A stretch of DNA of 64,000 nt from Chitinophagaceae bacterium. GTDB lineage: Bacteria; Bacteroidota; Bacteroidia; Chitinophagales; Chitinophagaceae. The stretch's first letter is position 1; every line of letters starts with the position of its first letter. A program made the position numbers and the translations under genes. The stretch spans positions 23,007 through 87,006 of the forward strand of contig JADBXP010000012.1 of the NCBI GenBank assembly GCA_020403455.1, given 5' to 3'. The notes beneath the pieces were generated by a model. That model was given only the letters and a program-made list of their open reading frames with translations. It made no database searches and was not told the DNA's origin. Below are positions 36,001-45,589 of the stretch, one piece after another.

Positions 36001-36386
36001 GTTCCATGGATGATTTGAAGCAAAGTGTTCAGACTGCCACCTATGAGCAAAAGGATCCTTTGGTTATTTATAAAATGGAGGCTTTTGAATTGTTTAGAAG
36101 AATGGACGCAGAAGTAAACAGAGAAATCGTTCAATTCCTCTGCCATTCCTACATTCCATTGAATGAGGGGGATGAATTAAAAGAAGGTCGCCAGGAGAAA
36201 ACAGATATGAGCCACATGAGTACCAGTAAAATAGATGTGAATGGTGCTCCGACAGAAAATGAATACTTCGATCCATCAGCAGCCAAGCAACAACCGGTGG
36301 TTGCGGCTCCCAAAATAGGACGCAATGATCCTTGTCCCTGTGGAAGTGGCAAAAAATTCAAGGCCTGCCATGGACGAGAATCATAG
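33081..36386 (+). CDS. secA: Preprotein translocase ATPase
   Basis: The ATG at 33081 ([11 protein letters not shown]) is used; the twelve codons before it start with TTG and lack homology. This 1101-residue SecA has Walker A MATGEGKT and [15 protein letters not shown] (DEVD box). It has the preprotein cross-linking domain with the long Bacteroidota-type insert after the first nucleotide-binding fold, [10 protein letters not shown] and [14 protein letters not shown] in NBD2, and a C-terminal SEC-C zinc motif ([16 protein letters not shown]). It drives protein export through SecYEG. deoC follows after 24 nt. Confidence 0.97.
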   Translation: MLKFISKLFGGSKSEKDVQKIMPVVQQTLASFSGLSTLSNDELRHKTIEFRERIHGHLSSIDQNIQEQKLAAEQLPVEEIHGRDEIYKNIDKLKKERDKKIEEILAIIQPEAFAVVKEAARRFTHNETLRSTATELDRELSVKKPYITIQGNESIYANSWTAGGGKITWNMVHYDVQLIGGSVLHQGKIAEMATGEGKTLVSTLPAYLNALAGEGVHIVTVNDYLSKRDSEWNGPLFEWLGLRVDCIDKHEPNSEARRNAYLADITYGTNNEFGFDYLRDNMVHTPGEMVQRKHHFAMVDEVDSVLIDDARTPLIISGPVGHVTGEQQFFELKPRIEKLVEAQKRAANQFLNEARKKIAEGNDDPKDGGLALFRAHRGLPKNNALIKFLSEPGIRVILQKTENYYLADQSKEMPKADAELFFYIEEKNNSVELTDKGIQLITKSGEDPNFFVLPDISLSLAAVEGETTLSTDDKLHRKEIIINEYSVKADRIHTVHQLLKAYTLFDKDVEYVVMDGAVKIVDEQTGRILDGRRYSDGLHQAIEAKENVKIEAATQTYATITLQNYFRMYHKLAGMTGTAETEAAEFWDIYKLDVVSIPTNVPAIRQDQEDLLFKTKREKYKAVIEEIIRLRNAQRPVLVGTTSVEVSELLSRMLTQNKIPHNVLNAKQHAREAQIVVEAGFAGAVTIATNMAGRGTDIKLGPGVKDAGGLAILGTERHESRRVDRQLRGRAGRQGDPGSSLFFVSLEDDLMRMFGSERIAKVMDFAGYKEGEVIQERMITKSIERAQKKVEENNFGIRKRLLEYDDVMNKQRTVIYTKRNHALFGERLALDLDNAFYSVAEEQVAAYKDMNDFEGFRLAVIVNFGIDVPFSESEMDKKSHAELSEILYRASIASYERKKGEMRKQSIPVFSNIRQQQGRHIENVVVPFTDGRKVIQVLSPLQPTIDSKGQEMVNALERTAALAIIDDAWKEHLRSMDDLKQSVQTATYEQKDPLVIYKMEAFELFRRMDAEVNREIVQFLCHSYIPLNEGDELKEGRQEKTDMSHMSTSKIDVNGAPTENEYFDPSAAKQQPVVAAPKIGRNDPCPCGSGKKFKACHGRES

Positions 36387-36409
36387 AGTGGAGCATTCAA
36401 TGAATTGTC

Positions 36410-37081
36410 ATGCAACTGAACCATTTAATAGACCATACTTTACTCAAACCAACGACTTTGGTGAGTGAAATCCAGCAGTTGTGTGATGAAGCTTTGCATT
36501 TCCAATTTGCCGCAGTATGTGTTCCTCCGCCTTTCGTGAAAATTGCGCATGAGCAAGTTGCCGGGAGTAACGTTAAAGTTGCCACCGTAATTGGTTTCCC
36601 TTTCGGATATTCCGCTGTTGAAGCCAAAATTGCTGAGTCTGTATTGGCGATGGTTGATGGAAGTGATGAACTAGATATAGTAGCAAGTATAGTCGCTATT
36701 AAGAATCATGACTGGACTTATCTTGCCAATGAAATTAACCATCTGTTACCTGTTATCAAGAGTAAAAACAAGGTGATCAAAGTGATCATTGAATCGGGTG
36801 TTTTGACAGAGCAGGAAATCATCACTTGCTGTGACATTTATGGTGCAGCCGGTATTGATTTTTTAAAAACCTCTACCGGATATGCTGATCGGGGGGCCAC
36901 AGAGGAAGCTATACGTCTCTTTCGCCAACATTTACCTGCCTCAGTAAAAATTAAGGCGTCTGGCGGAATTCGAAATTATGAGCAGGCTCAGAAGATGGTG
37001 TTGGCAGGTGCCGACAGATTGGGATGCAGTGCCAGTGTTGCTATTGTTACAGGAACTACTTCCACATCATCAACATATTAA
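36410..37081 (+). CDS. deoC: Deoxyribose-phosphate aldolase
   Basis: This 223-residue TIM-barrel aldolase has the opening LIDHTLLKPT, Schiff-base Lys153 in FLKTSTGY, and Lys182 in IKASGGI, as in DeoC. It splits 2-deoxyribose 5-phosphate into acetaldehyde and glyceraldehyde 3-phosphate. It is likely cotranscribed with secA (24-nt gap) and the SPOR protein gene (14-nt gap). Confidence 0.96.
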   Translation: MQLNHLIDHTLLKPTTLVSEIQQLCDEALHFQFAAVCVPPPFVKIAHEQVAGSNVKVATVIGFPFGYSAVEAKIAESVLAMVDGSDELDIVASIVAIKNHDWTYLANEINHLLPVIKSKNKVIKVIIESGVLTEQEIITCCDIYGAAGIDFLKTSTGYADRGATEEAIRLFRQHLPASVKIKASGGIRNYEQAQKMVLAGADRLGCSASVAIVTGTTSTSSTY

Positions 37082-37094
37082 TCACTTTGGGGGC

Positions 37095-37544
37095 ATGAAA
37101 TATTTAATCATTAATTCTTTTTTGGTCGGATTGGTTAGCTGTTTTTCTCAGGAAGCATTCGCAACTGTTCCCGATACCATTATTGTCGGCCAGGACCCTC
37201 GATTAGAAGTGCTTAGTCAGAAACAAAAGATTGTCAATAAAAAACAATCGATGATGGCAGGGAATGGCCTGTACCGGGGGTTTCGAATACAAGTGATCAG
37301 TACCAATCAGCGAGATCAGGCATTTCGGATCAAGGCAGAATTGTTGACTAATTTCCCCGACCACAAGTCTTATATCATTTATCAGAGTCCTAACTTTAAA
37401 GTACGCATTGGAAATTTCATCAAGAAAGAAGATGCTGAAATGCTGAAATCGCAGCTAAACAAATTTTATCCCAGGGGAGTATACATTGTAGATGATGCAG
37501 TTGAGTACAATCCCAGGGAAGATGAATTGAATCTTCAACCATGA
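37095..37544 (+). CDS. SPOR-domain exported protein
   Basis: The ATG at 37095 begins a signal peptide (KYLIINSFLVGLVSC, about residues 2-16); the in-frame sequence upstream overlaps deoC and is noise. The 149-residue protein has one SPOR domain in its second half: YRGFRIQVISTNQRDQAF, then FKVRIGNFIKKEDAEML. SPOR domains bind denuded peptidoglycan at division sites. A Cys at about residue 16 could be lipidated (lipobox not clear). Its stop overlaps the start of the M20 gene (ATGA). Confidence 0.85.
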   Translation: MKYLIINSFLVGLVSCFSQEAFATVPDTIIVGQDPRLEVLSQKQKIVNKKQSMMAGNGLYRGFRIQVISTNQRDQAFRIKAELLTNFPDHKSYIIYQSPNFKVRIGNFIKKEDAEMLKSQLNKFYPRGVYIVDDAVEYNPREDELNLQP

Positions 37545-38737
37545 ACATGCTGGCCAATAAAATCAAAGAACTAGCTCATCAACTTGCTCCCTCTTTTGTC
37601 GAAGTAAGACGACACCTGCATGCACATCCGGAACTTAGTTATCAGGAAGTGCAGACGTCTGCCTACGTGCAGGCTCAGTTGAAAAAAATGGGTATTCCCT
37701 TTCAGGTGATGTCTTCCACAGGTGTAGTCGGAATCATTGAGGGAAATAATCCCAACAGTCGCATACTTGCTCTTCGAGCAGATATGGATGCACTTCCTAT
37801 TGAGGAAAAAAATGAGGTATCTTATCGGTCGTTGAATCTGGGCGTAATGCATGCCTGTGGACATGATGTTCATACTTCTATATTATTGGGGGCTGCCAAA
37901 ATATTGTTTGAATTGCGCCATCAATGGTCGGGAACAATTAAGTTGATTTTTCAACCGGGCGAAGAAAAGAATCCGGGTGGTGCGAGTTACATGATTCGGG
38001 ATGGTGTTCTTAAAGACCCTGTTCCTCAAGGTATTATTGCGCTGCACGTTCATCCCGGATTACCATGTGGCCAACTTAGTTTTCGAAAAGGCCGGGTGAT
38101 GGCAAGTGCTGATGAAATTTATATTACCATCCGGGGGAAGGGCGGTCATGCAGCAGCACCCCATCTCACAGCAGATACGCTGTTGATCGCATCGCACCTG
38201 GTTGTATCACTGCAACAGATCATTTCCCGCAACAACAATCCAGTAATTCCTTCTGTACTTTCTATTTGCTCTATACAAGGAGGGAATACGACCAATGTAA
38301 TACCCAGTGAAGTAAAGTTAATGGGAACTTTCAGGGCCATGGATGAAAAATGGCGCTATCAGGCACATGAGTTAATCAAGAAGCAAACCAGGTCTTTGGT
38401 AGAGGGAATGGGTGCGGAAGTGGATATTCATATTGATGTTGGGTATCCTGCTGTAGACAATCATCCGGCATTTACCGACGAGGTTTGGAATAGGGCAGCT
38501 GACTGGCTGGGAAAGGAAAATGTATCTGAAACCGAATTAAGGATGGGCGCGGAAGATTTTGGCTATTATTCCCAACAAATTCCCGGATGTTTTTTTAGAC
38601 TAGGCGTAAGAAATGAAGCCAAGGGAATTGTTCACCAGGTTCATACACCCTTATTCAACATCGATGAGCAGGCAATTGAAATAGGAATGGGTACAATGGC
38701 TTTGCTGGGGGCAACCGTTCAACCTATCATCAACTGA
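37541..38737 (+). CDS. M20-family amidohydrolase (IAA-amino-acid hydrolase-like)
   Basis: This 398-residue metallopeptidase-type hydrolase has the metal-binding MHACGHDVHTSILLG (about residues 104-118), FQPGEEKNPGGA with the catalytic Glu, and the dimerisation GKGGHAAAPH, where the lid domain is inserted. The family cleaves N-acyl amino acids. There is no signal peptide, so it is cytoplasmic. It is translationally coupled to the SPOR gene by a 4-nt overlap; the next gene, maeB, is 83 nt away. Confidence 0.93.
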   Translation: MNMLANKIKELAHQLAPSFVEVRRHLHAHPELSYQEVQTSAYVQAQLKKMGIPFQVMSSTGVVGIIEGNNPNSRILALRADMDALPIEEKNEVSYRSLNLGVMHACGHDVHTSILLGAAKILFELRHQWSGTIKLIFQPGEEKNPGGASYMIRDGVLKDPVPQGIIALHVHPGLPCGQLSFRKGRVMASADEIYITIRGKGGHAAAPHLTADTLLIASHLVVSLQQIISRNNNPVIPSVLSICSIQGGNTTNVIPSEVKLMGTFRAMDEKWRYQAHELIKKQTRSLVEGMGAEVDIHIDVGYPAVDNHPAFTDEVWNRAADWLGKENVSETELRMGAEDFGYYSQQIPGCFFRLGVRNEAKGIVHQVHTPLFNIDEQAIEIGMGTMALLGATVQPIIN

Positions 38738-38820
38738 TGGTCAGGCAGTCAAATTAATCTCCATATTTTAATTACAAGTGATAACTTCGTAACAATCATT
38801 GGTGACTGAAAACCCCCTAA

Positions 38821-41163
38821 ATGGCTAAACAAACTGAATTACGCAGGGCACAGGCACTGGAATACCATGCCAGCGGCCGACCCGGCAAAATTGAAGTGGT
38901 TCCTACCAAGGAAGCCAAAACGCAACGTGACTTATCATTGGCATACAGTCCGGGCGTCGCAGAACCTTGCAAAGAGATTGCAGCAAACCCTGAAGATGTC
39001 TATAAATACACAGCAAAGAGTAACTTGGTTGCTGTTATAACCAATGGAACAGCAGTTCTTGGTTTGGGTGATATCGGACCTGCTGCCAGCAAACCGGTGA
39101 TGGAAGGGAAGGGAGTGCTTTTCAAAATTTTTGCCGACATCGATGTATTTGACATAGAAATAGATGAAAAAGATCCGGATAAATTTGTTCAGATTGTAAA
39201 AGCGTTGGGCCCGACTTTTGGCGGAATAAACCTGGAAGATATCAAAGCACCCGAGTGTTTTTATATTGAAAAACAATTGCGGGAACAGATGAACATCCCG
39301 GTGATGCATGATGACCAGCACGGTACAGCCATCATCAGCAGTGCAGCACTGTTGAATGCTTTGGAGTTACAGAAGAAAAAAATCGAAAAAGTAAAGTTCG
39401 TGGTCAATGGCGCAGGAGCTGCAGCCATGGCTTGTGTTCAACTCTATGTTGCGCTGGGAGCACGCTACAGTAACTTTATCTTGTTTGATAAGGATGGTGT
39501 TCTGCATACCGGAAGAACAGACCTGGGTGAAATTCAACGCAAGTATGCTGTCGAAAAAGCAAATTGGACCCTGGACAAGGCGATGAAAGATGCAGATGTT
39601 TTTCTGGGGTTGAGTGTGGGTAATGTGGTTACAACCGAGATGATAAAATCTATGGCAAAAAATCCTATTGTTTTTGCCATGGCCAATCCGGATCCGGAAA
39701 TCACTTACGACCTGGCTACTTCTGTTCGAAAGGACATTATAATGGCAACGGGGCGCTCCGATTATCCGAATATGGTAAACAACGTATTGGGCTTCCCATA
39801 TATCTTCCGAGGTGCACTTGATGTTCGTGCCACGCAGATCAATGAGCCCATGAAGCTGGCTGCCGTTCATGCCCTTGCAGGACTAGCCAAGTTGCCGGTA
39901 CCTGATATCGTGAACATGGCATACAATCAACAAAACATGGCGTTCGGTCCGGAATACATCATCCCCAAACCCCTGGATCCCCGATTGTTATCTGCAGTGG
40001 CTCCCGCAGTTGCTCAGGCTGCAATGGACAGTGGAGTGGCTCAAAAAATGATAACTGATAAAGAGGCCTATGAAGTTGAATTGAATAAACGTCTGGGCCT
40101 CGACAATCAATTGATGCGTGTTCTGGGAAATAAGGCCAGAAGAGATCCAAAACGTTTGTTGTTTGCAGAAGCGGATAACCAGAAAATATTAAAGGCCGCC
40201 AGTATTCTATATGATGAAGGCATCGCTTATCCTATTTTGTTGGGTGACCCCGTTAAAATTGGTCAGATAGCAGACGAGAATAATATTGATCTGACCGATA
40301 TTCCAATCATTGATCCACGCAGTGATGAACAGGAAGCAAAACGAGAATTCTATGGCCAACTTTTTTTCAAAAAGCGCCAGCGCAAAGGTGTCAACCATTA
40401 TGAGAGTGTTAAGCTGATGAAAGACAGAAATCATTTTGGTTGCATGATGGTGGAAACCGGCGATGCAGATGCTATGTTGAGCGGGCTTACCAAAAATTAT
40501 GCAGAAGCAATTCGGCCTGCACTTCAAATTATTGGTACAGAGGAGGGGGTAAAGAAGATTGCCGGTATGTATCTGTTGCTGACGAAAAAAGGACCCTTGT
40601 TCCTGGCAGATACTACTGTAAATTTTAATCCTACAGCTGAAGAATTAGCCGACATTACTCAGATCGTTGCTAAGGAAGTTAGAAATTTTAATCTGACACC
40701 GCGAATTGCCATGCTGAGCTACAGCAATTTTGGTAGCAGTGATTCTGCTGAAGCAAGGGTGGTAGCTGAGGCAACCAGGTTGCTCAAGCAGCGCAATCCT
40801 TCGATGATTGTAGATGGAGAAATGCAGGGAAGTCTGGCTTTCAATAAAGAGATTTTGCGAGATAATTATCCATTCAGTGAATTAGTAGATAAAGAAGTAA
40901 ATGTTTTAATCTTCCCTAACCTCACTGCAGGAAACGTATCGTACAACCTCCTCAAGGAAATTGGAGGTGCAGATGCAATTGGTCCGATATTATTGGGTCT
41001 GAAAAAGCCCGTACACGTTTTGCAATTGGGAAGCACGGTTCGAAACATCATCAACATGGCAACGGTGGCAGTGGTGGATGCTCAATTGAAGTGCAGGGTC
41101 GATACAGATGCTGTTGTGCAGCGGAGTAACTGGTGGAAACGTCTGAAAAAAAGAAAGAAATAA
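38821..41163 (+). CDS. maeB: NADP-dependent malic enzyme fused to phosphotransacetylase-like domain
   Basis: This 780-residue protein is a MaeB. Residues ~1-430 are malic enzyme: [35 protein letters not shown] and [12 protein letters not shown] with the metal and substrate residues, and Rossmann [12 protein letters not shown]. Residues ~430-780 are a phosphate acetyltransferase-like domain, usually regulatory. It decarboxylates malate to pyruvate with NADPH. A near-consensus TAACTTCG lies about 30 nt upstream. It is followed by the MlaE gene after 12 nt. Confidence 0.96.
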   Translation: MAKQTELRRAQALEYHASGRPGKIEVVPTKEAKTQRDLSLAYSPGVAEPCKEIAANPEDVYKYTAKSNLVAVITNGTAVLGLGDIGPAASKPVMEGKGVLFKIFADIDVFDIEIDEKDPDKFVQIVKALGPTFGGINLEDIKAPECFYIEKQLREQMNIPVMHDDQHGTAIISSAALLNALELQKKKIEKVKFVVNGAGAAAMACVQLYVALGARYSNFILFDKDGVLHTGRTDLGEIQRKYAVEKANWTLDKAMKDADVFLGLSVGNVVTTEMIKSMAKNPIVFAMANPDPEITYDLATSVRKDIIMATGRSDYPNMVNNVLGFPYIFRGALDVRATQINEPMKLAAVHALAGLAKLPVPDIVNMAYNQQNMAFGPEYIIPKPLDPRLLSAVAPAVAQAAMDSGVAQKMITDKEAYEVELNKRLGLDNQLMRVLGNKARRDPKRLLFAEADNQKILKAASILYDEGIAYPILLGDPVKIGQIADENNIDLTDIPIIDPRSDEQEAKREFYGQLFFKKRQRKGVNHYESVKLMKDRNHFGCMMVETGDADAMLSGLTKNYAEAIRPALQIIGTEEGVKKIAGMYLLLTKKGPLFLADTTVNFNPTAEELADITQIVAKEVRNFNLTPRIAMLSYSNFGSSDSAEARVVAEATRLLKQRNPSMIVDGEMQGSLAFNKEILRDNYPFSELVDKEVNVLIFPNLTAGNVSYNLLKEIGGADAIGPILLGLKKPVHVLQLGSTVRNIINMATVAVVDAQLKCRVDTDAVVQRSNWWKRLKKRKK

Positions 41164-41175
41164 TCAGTCCACTCC

Positions 41176-41913
41176 ATGAATATATTTACACACTTTGGTA
41201 GATACTTGTTGATGTTGAAGGGCATGTTTACGCGCCCGGAGAGCATGCGCATGTATTGGAAAGAATTCATGCACCAATGTGTAGAAATCGGATTAGGGGC
41301 CCTGCCCATTGTTGTGATCATTTCTGTTTTTCTTGGTGCAGTTACTACCGTACAAACTGCTTATCAACTGGTAAGTCCGCTGGTTTCACTATCTACCATT
41401 GCCCAAATTGTGCGGGATAGCATGATATTGGAATTGTCGCCTACAGTATTGTGTGTCGTACTGGCCGGTGTTGTAGGAAGTAAAATTGCCAGCGAACTGG
41501 GTAATATGCGTATCAGCGAACAAATTGATGCACTCGAAATTATGGGTATCAATACCAAGAGTTATCTGATCATGCCAAAGATTCTTGCTTCCCTGGTAGT
41601 TATGCCTTGTCTGGTCGTGATTTCTGCAGTACTGGGAATTTGGGGTGGAAGAATGGTAGGTGGACTAACCGGAATCTTGGCTCCGGATATTTATGATATT
41701 GGTTTGCGCCAGAATCTGAATGTGTATAACATCAATTTTGCATTATATAAGTCATACACATTTGCTTTTATCATCAGTACTATCTCCTGCTATTTTGGAT
41801 ACAATGTTTCAGGAGGAGCTCTTGAGATAGGCCGAGCAAGCACAAGAGCAGTAGTAGTAAGCTGCATTTTAATATTGGTAGCAGATTATGCATTGGCTGC
41901 ACTCTTGCTGTAA
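41176..41913 (+). CDS. MlaE-like ABC permease
   Basis: This 245-residue permease has five to six membrane segments with MlaE marks: ALPIVVIISVFLGAVTTVQTA, the LAGVVGSKIASELGNMRISEQ amphipathic loop and EQIDALEIMGIN, the conserved coupling segment. It belongs to the phospholipid ABC importer/exporter family. Its likely ATPase is the MlaF-like gene at 28507, more than 12 kb away. It opens a plus-strand unit with the thioredoxin, DUF4442, beta-CASP and galK genes. Confidence 0.92.
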   Translation: MNIFTHFGRYLLMLKGMFTRPESMRMYWKEFMHQCVEIGLGALPIVVIISVFLGAVTTVQTAYQLVSPLVSLSTIAQIVRDSMILELSPTVLCVVLAGVVGSKIASELGNMRISEQIDALEIMGINTKSYLIMPKILASLVVMPCLVVISAVLGIWGGRMVGGLTGILAPDIYDIGLRQNLNVYNINFALYKSYTFAFIISTISCYFGYNVSGGALEIGRASTRAVVVSCILILVADYALAALLL

Positions 41914-41930
41914 CTTTAGAAATATTTTAT

Positions 41931-42419
41931 ATGAAATATTTTTTACTGCTACTTTTTGGAATTGGATCTTTTTCTGCTTTTGCTTCCGATAGCTTGTATA
42001 ACCCTAAAGCCAATGCCAGGGCAGACATTTCAAAGGCCATCGCTAAGGCGCGTTCTGAAAAAAAACACATCTTGATTCAGGCAGGTGGCAACTGGTGTGG
42101 CTGGTGCATAGAATTCAATCGATTTGTTCACGCAGATAAAAAAATCGATTCTATTTTGAATTCTTCTTTCATCGTCTATCACTTAAACTATAGCCCGCAA
42201 AACACCAATTACGAAGTTTTCCAACAATATGGATTTCCGGTTCGATTTGGATTTCCTGTTTTTCTAGTGCTCAATGGCGAAGGTCAATTGATACACACGC
42301 AAAATTCTTCCTATTTGGAATTGGGGAGAAGTTATGATGCTGAAAAGGTAAAGGAATTTTTACTTGGCTGGACACCAGCTGCTTTTGACGAGAGTAATTA
42401 TGTTTGGATGAAAAAATAA
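41931..42419 (+). CDS. Thioredoxin-family exported protein
   Basis: This 162-residue protein has a signal peptide (about 1-18, ending SAFAS), then a thioredoxin fold with the active site GGNWCGWCIEFNRFV (CGWC, about residues 54-57) and the cis-Pro region FGFPVFLVL. It resembles DsbD-gamma/thiol:disulfide interchange proteins, acting in the periplasm. It starts 17 nt after the MlaE gene and ends 10 nt before the next. Confidence 0.9.
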   Translation: MKYFLLLLFGIGSFSAFASDSLYNPKANARADISKAIAKARSEKKHILIQAGGNWCGWCIEFNRFVHADKKIDSILNSSFIVYHLNYSPQNTNYEVFQQYGFPVRFGFPVFLVLNGEGQLIHTQNSSYLELGRSYDAEKVKEFLLGWTPAAFDESNYVWMKK

Positions 42420-42429
42420 AAACAATACA

Positions 42430-42924
42430 ATGAACGCCTCCTTCCATCAGTTTCGCAATAAGATCATTAATCCAATACAGTTTCGGTTCTTTCTGTTGGT
42501 TAAATTACCCACTGCATTCCTTTGTGGTCTCCGAATCAAACAATTCAGTGAAAAGTCAACAACTATTGTTGTCCGCCATTGGTGGTTCACTCAAAATCCA
42601 TTCCGTTCCATGTACTTTGCAGTTCAATCTATGGCAGCTGAAATGAGTACTGGCCTCATGTGTTTCGGACAGATTTATCAACGGGAACCTGCTGTCAGTA
42701 TGCTCGTAGTGCGGGTCGATTCTCAATATATTAAAAAAGCTACCGGCTTGATTTTCTTTACTTGTGAGGACGGGGAAAAAATTGAGGCAGCTATTGAGGA
42801 AACCATTCGAACTGGGGAGGGAACGGGAGTTGTCACCCGCTCAATGGGTACCAATGAAAAAAATGAAATTGTGGCAGAGTTTCAGATAACCTGGAGTTTC
42901 AAAGCCAAAAAATCGAATCTATGA
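42430..42924 (+). CDS. DUF4442 hotdog-fold thioesterase-like protein
   Basis: This 164-residue protein has the DUF4442 pattern: a leading helix (FRNKIINPIQFRFFLLVKLPTAF) and FTQNPFRSMYFAVQSMAAEMS, which corresponds to the central hotdog helix. It has no signal peptide. Family members resemble acyl-CoA thioesterases. It overlaps the beta-CASP gene by 4 nt (ATGA), which suggests coupled expression, but no functional link is known. Confidence 0.88.
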   Translation: MNASFHQFRNKIINPIQFRFFLLVKLPTAFLCGLRIKQFSEKSTTIVVRHWWFTQNPFRSMYFAVQSMAAEMSTGLMCFGQIYQREPAVSMLVVRVDSQYIKKATGLIFFTCEDGEKIEAAIEETIRTGEGTGVVTRSMGTNEKNEIVAEFQITWSFKAKKSNL

Positions 42925-44324
42925 AAATTGCATTCCACGGCGCAGCACGAACCGTTACGGGTTCCAAGCACCTGATTACACTAAGCTCTGGAACAAAAAT
43001 ATTGCTTGATTGTGGACTTTTTCAAGGAATGGGTAAGGATACACTTCCATTGAATGAATCTTTTGGATTTGACCCTACTAAGATCGATATGTTGATTCTG
43101 TCACATGCACACATCGATCACTGCGGACTTATACCCAGGTTGGTGAGAAAAGGATACAAGGGTGCCATTTACAGTACCCCTGCCACCAAAGAATTAACTG
43201 GCATATTGCTGGAAGATTCTGCAGAGATTCAGCGAGATGATACGCGCTTCATCAACAAAAGAAGAGCAAAGCAGGGGCTTCCGCCTTTCGAGCCATTGTA
43301 CGACCTGTCTGATGCTGCACAAGCAATTGATTTATTTGAAACAAGGGAATATGATCAGTGGCACGTGCTTACCCCGGAAGTATCTCTCATGTTTACCGAT
43401 GCTGGTCATATTATTGGAAGTGCCGCCGTGCACTTAAAGATTACAGAGCAAGGGAAATCTACCCGCATTACTTTTAGTGGTGACGTGGGCAGATACAATG
43501 ATGCTATTCTCCGATCCCCCGCAATTTTCAGCCAAGCAGATCACATTATCTTGGAGAGCACATACGGAAACCAGCTGCATGATCAGGTAAAAAGTACTCC
43601 GGATTCACTTTATGAATGGATCCAAAATACTTGTGTAAAAAAGAAAGGAAAATTAATCATCCCTGCTTTCAGTGTCGGCAGAACGCAAGAATTACTCTAT
43701 GCACTTAATCAACTGGAATTAGAGAACAGACTCCCCTCCCTTCAGATTTATGTTGATAGTCCGCTTAGCGGAGAAGCAACGGCAATGTTAAAAAAGTACC
43801 CCCAGTATTTTAATAAGCGCATTCGGAAGGTCATGGAATCGGATGAAGATCCATTTCACTTCAAGGGATTGCATTTCGTCAGCAGTGCTGAGGACAGCAA
43901 ACGGTTGAATGAGCTAACACAGCCCTGCATAATTATTTCTGCCAGCGGAATGGCCGATGCAGGTCGTGTGAAGCACCACATCATGAACAACATCAGTAAT
44001 GACAGAAATACCATCCTATTAGTTGGCTATTGTGAACCACGTTCACTGGGAGGCAGGCTGGCCAATGGTGACAAGGAGGTCAAAATCTTTGGAGAGTTCT
44101 ACCGGGTAGAAGCGGAGATTGGTCAGATGCGCAGCATGAGTGCACATGGAGATTACGATGATCTATGTCAGTTTCTTGCCTGCCAGGATTTGTCTGCTGT
44201 CAAAACAATTTTTCTTGTTCACGGAGAGTATGAGGAACAAATATCCTTTAGAAGCCGATTAATGAATAAGGGTTGTAACCGGGTCGAAATTCCTTCATTA
44301 CACGAAGAATTCAGTATTGAATAA
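42921..44324 (+). CDS. Beta-CASP metallo-beta-lactamase hydrolase
   Basis: This 467-residue protein has the metal motif LSHAHIDHCGLIPRL (HxHxDH, residues 54-68), MFTDAGHIIGSA with a metal His, and the beta-CASP core: PAFSVGRTQELLYAL (motif A), ASGMADAGRVKHHI (motif B) and MSAHGDYDDL (motif C). Such enzymes process RNA (exo- or endonuclease, CPSF73/RNase J relatives). It begins in the DUF4442 stop and ends 2 nt before galK. Confidence 0.94.
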   Translation: MKIAFHGAARTVTGSKHLITLSSGTKILLDCGLFQGMGKDTLPLNESFGFDPTKIDMLILSHAHIDHCGLIPRLVRKGYKGAIYSTPATKELTGILLEDSAEIQRDDTRFINKRRAKQGLPPFEPLYDLSDAAQAIDLFETREYDQWHVLTPEVSLMFTDAGHIIGSAAVHLKITEQGKSTRITFSGDVGRYNDAILRSPAIFSQADHIILESTYGNQLHDQVKSTPDSLYEWIQNTCVKKKGKLIIPAFSVGRTQELLYALNQLELENRLPSLQIYVDSPLSGEATAMLKKYPQYFNKRIRKVMESDEDPFHFKGLHFVSSAEDSKRLNELTQPCIIISASGMADAGRVKHHIMNNISNDRNTILLVGYCEPRSLGGRLANGDKEVKIFGEFYRVEAEIGQMRSMSAHGDYDDLCQFLACQDLSAVKTIFLVHGEYEEQISFRSRLMNKGCNRVEIPSLHEEFSIE

Positions 44325-44326
44325 GC

Positions 44327-45490
44327 ATGCCTTTCCCAATAACTACATCTCTTTTGCCCTTGTTTCAGCAAAAGTTTGGGCAGCCTGAAATTATAGTTAA
44401 GAGTCCGGGCCGTATCAACCTGATTGGTGAACATACAGATTATAACCTTGGTTTTGTAATGCCGGCAGCAATTGATCTAGCTGTTTATATTGCTATGAAT
44501 CGGCGGGAAGACAATGAGTTGCATTGGTATGCTGCCGATTTGAATCAATTTTATCAGGGGCGGAAAGATCAATTGGTTCCTGATGAAAGAGGGTGGCCCA
44601 ATTATTGGTTAGGTGCTATCCAGCAACTCGAAAAAGCCGGATATACCATTGGGGGTTTTAATGCTGTCCTGAGAGGTGATCTACCAGTCGGTGCGGGATT
44701 ATCCTCATCTGCAGCCTTAACTTGTGGTATTTTATTCGCATTAAATAAAGTGTTTGATTTCCAGATTTCTACACTTCAGCTAATTCAGATGGCCCGGGCA
44801 ACAGAAAACGAATTCATTGGATTGCAATGTGGTATCATGGACCAGTTTGCCAGTATGATGGGAAAGTCTGATGAAGTAATCCTGCTCGATTGTCGATCTC
44901 TCGACTATAATTATTTCCCTTTTCATTTTCCGGAGATGGAACTGATTTTGTTGGATACCGGGGTGAAGCATTCTTTGGCGGCAACAGCATACAATAGAAG
45001 GCGTGAAGAATGTTGGGCAGGGGTAGAGCAAATAAAAAAAGTTTATCCTGAGGTGCAGTCACTGCGTGATGCCACAGTGAAAATGGTCCAGGAAATAATT
45101 CCACCTGATACAGATATTTATTTGCGTTGTCTATATGTTGTTCAGGAAAATGAAAGGGTTCTGCAGGCAGCAGCACAATTGAAAGCGAATAATTATATTG
45201 ATTTTGGAAAAAACATGTTTGCAACACATTTCGGATTGAGCAATCAATATGAAGTAAGTTGCGAGGAAGCTGATTTTCTGGTGGACCTGGCTAGAGAGTC
45301 AGGCAAAGTAGCAGGAGCCCGGATGATGGGGGGAGGTTTTGGCGGGTGTGTTTTGGTGTTGATTGATAAGTCAATTAAAACGGAATGGATTTTATCTGCA
45401 AAAGAAAAATATCTTCAAAAGTATAACCTGCTTCTGCTCGATTATACAGTTAGAATTGGGGAAGGGACTTCCTCCTTACATTACAATTGA
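44327..45490 (+). CDS. galK: Galactokinase
   Basis: This 387-residue GHMP kinase has the GRINLIGEHTDYNLGFVMPAAID signature (about residues 28-50, shortened here to its core GRINLIGEHTDYNLG), the phosphate loop PVGAGLSSSAAL and the C-terminal MMGGGFGGCVL. It phosphorylates galactose. No galT, galE or galM lies near, so the Leloir partners are elsewhere. It is the last gene of the mlaE-trx-DUF4442-CASP unit, with a 2-nt gap. Confidence 0.95.
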   Translation: MPFPITTSLLPLFQQKFGQPEIIVKSPGRINLIGEHTDYNLGFVMPAAIDLAVYIAMNRREDNELHWYAADLNQFYQGRKDQLVPDERGWPNYWLGAIQQLEKAGYTIGGFNAVLRGDLPVGAGLSSSAALTCGILFALNKVFDFQISTLQLIQMARATENEFIGLQCGIMDQFASMMGKSDEVILLDCRSLDYNYFPFHFPEMELILLDTGVKHSLAATAYNRRREECWAGVEQIKKVYPEVQSLRDATVKMVQEIIPPDTDIYLRCLYVVQENERVLQAAAQLKANNYIDFGKNMFATHFGLSNQYEVSCEEADFLVDLARESGKVAGARMMGGGFGGCVLVLIDKSIKTEWILSAKEKYLQKYNLLLLDYTVRIGEGTSSLHYN

Positions 45491-45589
45491 ATGGAGTACC
45501 TATCCTCTTATACCTGAAAGCATCTCATAAAAAAATCCCACTGAGCTTGTTTTGTAGTTTCCTTATATTTACCCTACATACGAATTAAT

